The translations under genes and the position numbers were made by a program. A model generated the notes under the pieces. That model worked only from the letters and a program-made list of their open reading frames with translations, did no database searches and was not told the origin of the DNA. Of a stretch of 64,000 nt of DNA, positions 57,360-64,000 are shown one piece after another. Within the stretch, counting starts at the first letter, position 1, and the number at the start of each line of letters is the position of its first letter. The DNA is from Cymbidium sinense. Lineage: Eukaryota; Streptophyta; Magnoliopsida; Asparagales; Orchidaceae. The stretch covers positions 273,523,014-273,587,013 of the forward strand of contig CM038215.1 in the NCBI GenBank assembly GCA_021442155.1. Direction: 5' to 3'.

Positions 57360-59640
57360 CATGTCAAGGACCTAGAGGGAGATCCATTATGGGATCATAC
57401 ATGCATTGGACACGACATGTGAGGGTTCTATATCGAGGGCATAGAAAAAGAAAATTTGTTGGGGATTAAGTTTAAATTTGATTTGATTATTTAACTTCTG
57501 GAAAGAGGATCCGCTGGGTATAAGAATCTATAATCCACCAAGGATTAAGATCGAATCGACTTTAATTTGTTTGGTTTTAATTAATGTGAAGGCATATCTA
57601 CTAGAGATGAAGGATCGAGTCCACTGGGGATCAGGTATATGAACCTTCCACTAGGGACGCAAGTTTGGGCTATCCGTTGGGTATTGGAATTTGAGTTTGA
57701 TTTCATAAATTTGTTTGGGGCTATATCCACTAGTAATAAGAGTTTGGTTGGATTTCTTTGATTTAGACTCTACTGGGCGAGTTGGTTTAATTTGGCTCCA
57801 CTAGTGAGGTTGATTTTGAATTTTATTTGTTTGCTTGACTTGTTTATATATGATTTGGGGCTCCACTGGGGAGAAGGATGTGATTTAACTCACTAGGGAA
57901 AACTAGATTGGGTTTAATTTAATCTAAGTTAATGAAGAGACTCTATTGGTGTGCAATGGACCCACTAAGAAGGGAAATATATCAGTCTTGACCTACCTCA
58001 GGTTTACAAATCCAAAGGGATAGCCTATCGGCTAGGGGGTAGAGCTAGCCAACCTAAGGGGTTGCCTTTCGATGTGCATTGACTATGCTAGGTAGAAGAC
58101 ATAGAAGACTTACATCTTTCAAACCTAAGACCAACTGCTAGGGTGACCTACTGGATGCATGATAAATCATACCTGACTAATGGCGACTACTGAGTGAATG
58201 TCGTTGGGGACTTTTGTTAACTCAAAAGTAGATTGGATTAATTTTATATTAATTTCATGTGATTTGATATGGTTATTTGGTTTAGTTTGATTTGGAAAGG
58301 GCATATCCGCTGGGGATGTGAGCTCAGTAAAATTTGATAGATTTAATTTATGGACCATGTTGGTGTGCGATGGACCCAGAGAAGGCTATATTGACTTGTC
58401 TATCTTAGATTTACAAATCCAAAGATAGTCTACTAGATGGGGTAGAGCTAGCCAACGAGGGTTGCCTTTCATTGTGCAATGGTTGTGCTAGGAAGGCATA
58501 GTAGACTTACATTTTTTTAAAGTAGGGAACAATTAGGGTTTTGTTGGTAGCAACAAATCAACGACTTGGGGACTACTTGAGTGAATGTCGGGGACTTATA
58601 TCAATTCAAGAGTAGTGAGTGATTCCTATAGGGAGTTTCTCTTGCCCTAAAGATAAGATGCTTGCTTGGGAAAAGGTACCACTAGGGGTGTCCTCCTAAT
58701 CCATAAGTGAATATATATTTTGTTTATATGTTTGTGGACCTATTGGTGTGAGGGACCACACTAAGAAGGGGCTATGGACCCTATCTTAGATTCTTGGACC
58801 AAGGGAGAATCGCACATCCACAGATGAATTCTCCAACCATAGTGGTTATTAGGAAAGGGTTGTGTCGATAGTAAGGGTAGTGTCTAAATGGGCTCCCAAA
58901 TGATGTGATCCCAATATAGTGCTCAATGGGGAGGTGTTGGTAGGGGCGTTATCTTGAGCCCTAGAAAAGAAAGCTTATAGGTGTATGGTGGCCAACTCAA
59001 GGAGAAAACATAGAAGGCTTACATCTACAATTAGTGGTGTATCCTAGGGTTTGAGAACCAACCAACCTAAGGTGTATCCATCAGCATGAGTGGTGTATTC
59101 GTCAGCATAGTGAGAACCAACCAACATAAGGTGCCTGTCGGTGTCCAATGATCAATCTGGAAAAAAAACATGTTGGCTTACAACTTTCTAAGAGGAACTG
59201 ATCATCGGGATAGTCTATCATCGGTAGGATAGATGCTATCTGACCTAGAGCGACTACTAAGCGGGGAGCCCTGAAGAAGGACTAGAATCAGACTTGAAGC
59301 AGTCGGGAGGGAGGGAGCCACTAGGAGACTTATGCTAAACCTCAAATATACTCGACCTAGTCAGAGCATGAAGGCTAATCCAAGAAGAAAGCATAGTAGA
59401 CTCACATCCTCTTAAACGAAGCCAACATGAGGTAGCTTACCGGCCATGTAGTAAGGCCTACCAAACTAACAAGGCACTCGTCAATGTGTAGTGGCCAAGT
59501 AAGGAAGAAAAGCATAGTAGACTTACATCCTCTAAAGTAAGAAGATCATTGGGGTGACACACTAGCAGGGTAACACGTTAGCCAGACTTAGAGCAACTAC
59601 TGAGTGAGTGCCATTAGGGGCATTATCTCAACTCATAGTA
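57360..59640 (-). repeat. Tandem-repeat 3' region of the Tat element
   Basis: Units of roughly 300 bp share, on the + strand, GGTGTGCAATGGACCCA, (A/G)GGTAGAGCTAGCCAAC, GTTGCCTTTCGATGTGC, GACTTACATCT and GAGCGACTACTGAGTGAATG. Good units are at about 57950-58240 and 58340-58640; more diverged or partial ones at 58735-58930, 58935-59100, 59105-59370 and 59375-59640. The first 500 bp (57440-57940) carry shorter CCACTGGGGA words. It lies between the integrase end (59858) and where a 3' LTR should be. Tandem repeats in the 3' region are known for Tat elements and can seed satellites. Confidence 0.75.
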
Positions 59641-59857
59641 GCCTGAGACAAAGGATGTGTTTATTTTATATGTTTGTGTGCAGTTTGTGTTTGTGTTATG
59701 TCGATGAAGGATAGGATGCTGCTCAAGTTCCCTACACCTAATCTAAACATAGTGTGGTGGATTCACAAACAAAAATACTTTCAACATTGAAGAGATTGAA
59801 TTCAAAATGGAATTTTTTTCTTCTAATAAATATTTTCAAACATGATTTATAATATTT

Positions 59858-60130
59858 CTATAGGTAGAGCCCATTGATTGAAAGCATTGGGCACTCCCCC
59901 TTAAGATTAATAAGCTGATAAGATCCTCCTTGGTTGACCTTCTCTATGTCAAAAGGGCCTTCCCAAGTGGGTACAAACTTGCCTCCCATATTACGATGGG
60001 CAATAATCAATCTCCTTAGAACTAAAATAAGCACTCCTACTTGAAAAGCTCTAGGACAGACCAACTTATTATGAGCTTGAAACCTTTTAGCTTTATACAA
60101 CTCGAGGTTTTCCAGGCATCTCCTCCAAAC
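59858..60130 (-). pseudogene. Tat integrase C-terminal part
   Basis: The last open piece of pol: ELYKAKRFQAHNK, then a stretch ending in LVLRR, then GGKFVPTWEGPFDIEKV and GGSYQLINLKGE. This is the integrase C-terminal segment (consensus GKL.P.WEGPY.I....GAY.L....G). It helps bind DNA during integration. Open for 80 codons to a stop at the 59858 side; upstream frames are shifted. Confidence 0.85.
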
Positions 60131-60950
60131 CTTGAGCTCTTCTAACCACTTGGCATTACGCTTTTGTGATCTTGCTACCCACTATCCTTAGTGATGAGAG
60201 TTGGACTTCTAATGGTAGAATAGATTTGACCCATACACTTGGAGAAAAGAGTAGGCGAGTTGGAGTTCTATATGTGGTGCGATAGGCAATGCTTCAACTA
60301 CTCATGCCACTATTGCTTGTTATTGTCGAGTGTCTTCTTTAGAATTTGGATGATCATTTTATTGAAGGCTTTTGCTAAGCTATTTTCATTTGGGTAGTTG
60401 ATGGTAGAATATCTCCAATCTATGTTGTGTCTCTGGAAAAATTATTGATCTCAATGCTCTTGAATGCAGTACCATTATAAGATATAATTCATCAAGGCAC
60501 TCTGAACCGATATATGATATGGTTCCCAAAATCTAGAGCACATGTTGAGCTGTGACCTCTCTAAGTGAAATATCCTTCACCCATTTGAAAAAGTAGTCAG
60601 TAGCAACTAAGATGAACCAATGACCCTTGGAAGAAGGAGGATCAATTAGACCAACTATGTCAGTACCTCAACACTCAAATGTCCATGAGCCAATGTACGA
60701 TGTAGAATGTTGGGTGGTTGGTGTAGGACCACCATGTATATTTGACATTGGTGGCATCATAGCGTATCCATGCAATCTTTGATCATCGATGATGTAGTAT
60801 CCTAGTCTCTTGATCTTGGCTTTCATCTTGGACCAAATTGGTTGGCTCCACATAATCACGAGTGTACCTCATGATCTTATGGGCTTCATGCTTGTCTAAA
60901 CAACATAACCACATATGATCGAAAGATCACTAAGACACCATCCACAAGAG
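60131..60950 (-). pseudogene. Tat integrase zinc-binding and core region, decayed
   Basis: Read from about 60900 down: IKRLGYYIIDD, then a decayed HHCC region (a Cys is lost in MSNIHGG), HSTSYIGSWTFEC, then DIVGLIDPPSSKGHWF and LVATDYFFKWVKD (60640-60550), which hold the first two catalytic-type Asp positions of the DDE core. Downstream of about 60520 the frame is heavily broken, and the third acidic residue is not securely placed. It would insert cDNA into host DNA in an intact element. Confidence 0.8.
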
Positions 60951-61024
60951 CATGGAAAGTGCTCTCTTTCATCTAATGGGCTTGAGACTTCTCTTGAGGT
61001 ATTTTGCCATTTTTTTGGTAATCC

Positions 61025-61560
61025 ATGAATGGTTGCCTCCAATCTAACTCCTCATCCTTCTTGGCAATGGAAACCTCTCCTTCAGGAGAGTACTTTTTGA
61101 TGAGTTCAATATCAATAAGAGATAAGACTTATCAATTTTGGACCTTTATTGATATGGACTCATCCTCCGGACATGCCAACTCCCGGACATGCCAACTCCC
61201 TGGGAATCTTATAAAAAGTAACCTCTGGGATTTGGGCCAACAACTCAATGGTTTATTTTTGGTAGTGATGGAGCTTGGGCTTTATAACCTTATAAGACCT
61301 AGTGATTTGGTTAATAATTAGCTGAGAATCCCTGAAGATGTTGATGTTTTGGATGCTTAGAGTAATGGCTAACACGAGACTGGCAATTAGAGCCTCTTAT
61401 TTAGCTTCATTATTGGTGAAAGAATTGGATAGATGGTATGAGAATCCCATCACATCATGGTCCTAAGTTGAGAAAACTATTCCCACCCACGCCTTTCTTG
61501 AAATAGTAGATTAGTTCTTCTCCTCTTTGAGAAGTCGCACCATCAAAGTATATCTCTTAG
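61025..61560 (-). pseudogene. Second (archaeal-type) RNase H of the Tat element, decayed
   Basis: From 61550 down: YFDGA (first Asp), then TNNEAK and EALIASLVLAI around 61420-61370 (the Glu helix, family TNNEAEYEALIAGL), then NIFRDSQLIINQI (about 61345-61300, the DSQ block), then VTFYKIPRELA near 61220. A second RNase H after the RT-linked one is typical for Tat. Stops interrupt it. Confidence 0.75.
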
Positions 61561-61920
61561 TGCTGAATGCTAGCATCCCATAAGTTCATGATTTGTTCAT
61601 CGCAGAGATCATCACTAAGTGGAGAGCAGCAGGAAGTGGTTGTGCTGCTAAGAAATCAACAAGCGCTTATCATTTCACCGCACAAAGGGGTACAAATGTA
61701 ATGTCAAACTATGAGAGAATCATGTGCCATCATGCCAATCATTAGGATAACATCGACCATTTCATGAGATATTGTAGTGGATTGATCCTAGAGATTAAGT
61801 TTACTTTATGAGGAAGCACGTAGTACTGTAGCATTTGGGATGAAAATAGTAAAGCTAAGCATTGCTTCTCAATGGGTGGATAATTAGCCTCATCAGGGAT
61901 TAATGATAGTTGAGGTAGTA
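61561..61920 (-). pseudogene. RT-linked RNase H of the Tat element, decayed
   Basis: ENTLYYLNYH at about 61930-61900, then PDEANYPPIEK (about 61895-61865), LLFSSQMLQYYVLPHKVNL, the LMKWSML relic, FDITFVP and a DFLA end near 61650 correspond to the conserved order ALYYLSR, NYSPIEK, LRHYMLAHPIKL, FDITYVP, ADFLA of this domain. Frame broken by stops and indels. Confidence 0.78.
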
Positions 61921-63000
61921 GAGTGTGTTTTCCTTTCCTTTGTCATTACCTTGGGGAAATAAAGCACCAAGGGACAAGTGTAACACAGTAGTGTAAAGTA
62001 TGAGCTGCTTACCCGGGATAAGGGCTACTAGAATCGATGATGTCATTAGGTAATGCTTGATGTCTTCAAAGGCATCCTCACACTTGTCATCCCACTTGAA
62101 CTGGGCATCCTTTTTGACAAGTGCTGACAATGGCTGACATTTTTCTAAGAAATTGGATATAAAGCATCTTAGATATGCCAACCACCCTTGGAATGATCTG
62201 AGTTGAGTTAAACTTTTATGGGGTGGCATTTTTAATATCGCCTGATCTTCTCCATATCAATTTGATTCCCTGTTGTCGGACAATAAACCCAAAAAATTTT
62301 CCTAAAGCTACTACGAATACATAGTTTAGGGGTTTCATTTTGAGGTTAAATTATCTTTACTGTTCAAAAACTACTCTCAAGTCAAAGAGATGGTCTTCCT
62401 TTTCTCTTCTTTTGACCATGAGATCATCGACATAACTTTGACTTGATGATGAATGAGTTCTTCAAAGATTGAGTCATAGTCCGGTATGTAGCACCATTTT
62501 AAGGCTAAAAGGCATCACCTTATAGCAATAGATTGATCGGGGTTCTAAAGTAGTGTTTCTTTCATCTTGAGGCCATCTTTATTTGGTTATATCGGATGAG
62601 CCATCCATGAAAGAGATGACTACATTTGATGAGACAATGTCCACCATCAACTCCGAGATTGGTAGTGGAAATTCATCTTTTGGACATGCCTTATTTAAAT
62701 CCATAAAATTGATACATATGTGAATTTGGCCATTCTTTTTGTTAACTAGGATGACCCTAGCTAGCCAGGTAGGGTATTTTTCTTCCTAGATGTAGCCAAC
62801 ATCAATTAGTTTCTTGACTTCATAAATGATCTATTGTTCTACGTCTAATCACATGTGTCTAAGAGCTTGCTTGATAGGGTTAGTAGTAGGCACTATTACT
62901 AGTTTATGGATACATGAGCCAATCAAGCATCTCTTTATAACTCCATGCAAAGTAGTCCATAAACTCAATTAATAGCCTACTAAGTAATTGGTTTCAATTT
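61900..63000 (-). pseudogene. Reverse transcriptase of the Tat element, decayed
   Basis: Copies the element RNA into DNA. From about 62985 down: the HKLVIVPTTNPIKQ region, then EKYPTWLARVILVNKKNG (62790-62735), then DLNKACPKDEFPLPISELMV (62700-62640), SFMDGSS, YCYKVMPFSLK and SYVDDLMV (62435-62400), the catalytic YVDD box with both Asp kept, and then the thumb/connection LRSFQGWLAYLRCFISNFLE with QFKWDDKCEDAF (62229-62060). The piece 61900-62229 is open for 109 codons; the rest has stops and frameshifts. Confidence 0.88.
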
Positions 63001-63700
63001 CATTCAATAAAGAACTGATGTATGTCGGGCATAAATCTTCTTTAGTTCCTAACTTGATTTCTTAGAGCTCGTCAATGGTTGACTTGATCTCTTCTTAAAA
63101 CCCTGGCAGTGCATCTTTGACTTCAAAATCATATGAATCATCTGAAGTTTCTAAGCACAGCTCATCATATGAGTTAATGTAATTTGAAAAGAACCTATCA
63201 GATTCCAAATGATTGGTGATGACTAAGCATTAATCGTCATCATCGACAGGACCCATTGTACTGAATCCTAGTCTCGATCTTGATTGAGAGCTATTTTATT
63301 TGTTCTTCCATATTCTTTCAAATTAGTCTGATCTATACTTTCACCAAGTATGTGGGATTAACCCTTTCTTTGCTAAATTATGAACACATGGAAAGTACCA
63401 ATCGAAAGGTAATTATATTAAATATTTATATGAATTATCCTCAAGTTCTACATCAACTTCTTGACTTGAGGATGATGCTCCGAAAAGAACCTCTGAGTCT
63501 TCACACCTATGGATGACTTAGGGGCTTCCTTAAGTACCAAACCCTCAACTTTTTGAGAGGAAAGTAGGGTTAGAGCTAAGGTTCCCAACAAATGCCTAAT
63601 TATTTCACATTTATATTTGGATACACTTACGCTTTTCTTTGGAGCCCGGTCTTCATCACTATCTGGCTCAAGTGTCACCTCCAAGGGAATCTACTATTGA
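63001..63700 (-). pseudogene. Tat pol upstream of RT (protease-RT linker region)
   Basis: The minus strand keeps pieces of an acidic linker (DEL and EEIKSTIDEL near 63100) and an open 78-codon piece at 63448-63684 starting MEVTLEPDSDEDRAPKKS. No protease active-site DTG/DSG motif is visible, so the protease probably lies beyond the window. Assignment rests on position and orientation. Confidence 0.5.
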
Positions 63701-63889
63701 GAAGAGCTCGATGATGTGCTAACCATATAAGACTTATCTTCTATTGGGTGGCCAATAAGGAGGTTTTCCACCCATGGGACTGCCTGTGAACTACCTCTTC
63801 CTGCGGTGGAGGTCAATCATCTACCCATATGTTCAAATGGAGTAATGAACTGGGTGAATCTAATGTCGCTCCACTTCCTCCTCCAAGTC

Positions 63890-64000
63890 TATTTCGCTTT
63901 TATTTTCTTTTCATTTTCTTTTCTTTTCTTTTCTTTTCTATTTTTTTCTTTTCTTTCTTTTTCTTTTCTTTTATTTCTTTTCTTTTCTTTTCTTTTATTT
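63890..64000. repeat. TTTTC-rich polypyrimidine tract at the window edge
   Basis: TTTTC repeats with few interruptions up to the last base; on the minus (sense) strand it is GAAAA-rich. It is cut by the window, so its length is unknown. It may be a simple repeat in the Tat internal region. Confidence 0.9.

Larger units (their letters stand above)
57360..63890 (-). mobile_element. Ty3/gypsy retrotransposon, Tat lineage, decayed, cut by window edge
   Basis: The minus strand reads, from 63700 down: RT, RT-linked RNase H, a second RNase H, integrase, then a non-coding tandem-repeat region. Two RNase H segments and a long repetitive region behind integrase are marks of the plant Tat lineage. gag and protease would lie beyond 64000. 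All domains carry stops or frameshifts, so the copy is inactive. Neither LTR is identified with certainty; blocks A and B may be LTRs of a related element because block B is joined to the same tandem repeat. Confidence 0.82.

Noticed and set aside
61025..61321. 98-codon + strand open frame opposite the Tat RNase H region
   Set aside because: The minus strand carries recognisable RNase H blocks (EALIASL, DSQLIINQ); the + frame is its shadow.
1..64000. tRNA or rRNA genes
   Set aside because: I saw no cloverleaf-compatible A/B box pairs or rRNA-like conserved words; most of the window is too low in complexity. A covariance-model search was not possible here.

Overview
The window looks like plant nuclear DNA, probably angiosperm. 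The tandem background is the Arabidopsis-type telomere repeat (CCCTAAA on the + strand) and its decayed forms. The mobile elements are plant types: an L1-like LINE with a DUF4283-type ORF1, and a Ty3/gypsy element of the Tat lineage with two RNase H segments. Captured host sequence includes a plant glycine-rich RNA-binding protein and a plant peptide deformylase 1A. No intact host gene was found. Almost every open frame is a decayed transposon piece, a pseudogene or a chance frame in repeats. The assembly has one 100-N gap (47965-48064).

Layout. 1-18636: degenerate telomere-like array. Blocks of near-canonical CCCTAAA alternate with AT-rich blocks (CCTAAA, CTAAA, TAAAA) in a higher-order repeat of roughly 0.7-1.7 kb, with three inserted copies of a glycine-rich RNA-binding protein (GRP) fragment and the tail of a fourth at the left edge. 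18637-33192: a LINE on the + strand (ORF1, ORF2 with endonuclease, RT, zinc finger and RNase H, then a long T/G-rich 3' part). It is split by a 7.5-kb repeat block (20435-27962) that carries a peptide deformylase pseudogene. 33193-39765: telomere-like array with four more GRP fragments. 39766-47246: a second, inverted copy of the 7.5-kb block carrying different cargo, joined to a short piece of retroelement tandem repeat (47247-47964). 48065-55840: array again, with six GRP fragments and one doubtful remnant. 55841-57350: AT-rich degenerate satellite. 57360-63890: Tat-type Ty3/gypsy element on the minus strand (pol pseudogene and, downstream of integrase, a tandemly repeated 3' region). 63890-64000: TTTTC-rich tract running off the edge.

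The most interesting feature is the composite telomere/GRP repeat. Each GRP copy is the 3' part of a spliced-looking mRNA: it starts in the middle of the RRM, runs through the glycine-rich tail and a ~230-nt 3'UTR, and ends in oligo(A) that passes straight into CCCTAAA repeats. All copies point the same way. The poly(A) side is where the telomeric G-strand 3' end would be if the chromosome end once lay to the left. That is the arrangement expected if an mRNA was reverse-transcribed from a telomere end, capped by new telomere repeats, and later amplified as a tandem unit. A second short junction motif that also ends in oligo(A) may record another such event. This is inference from sequence arrangement and has not been tested here.
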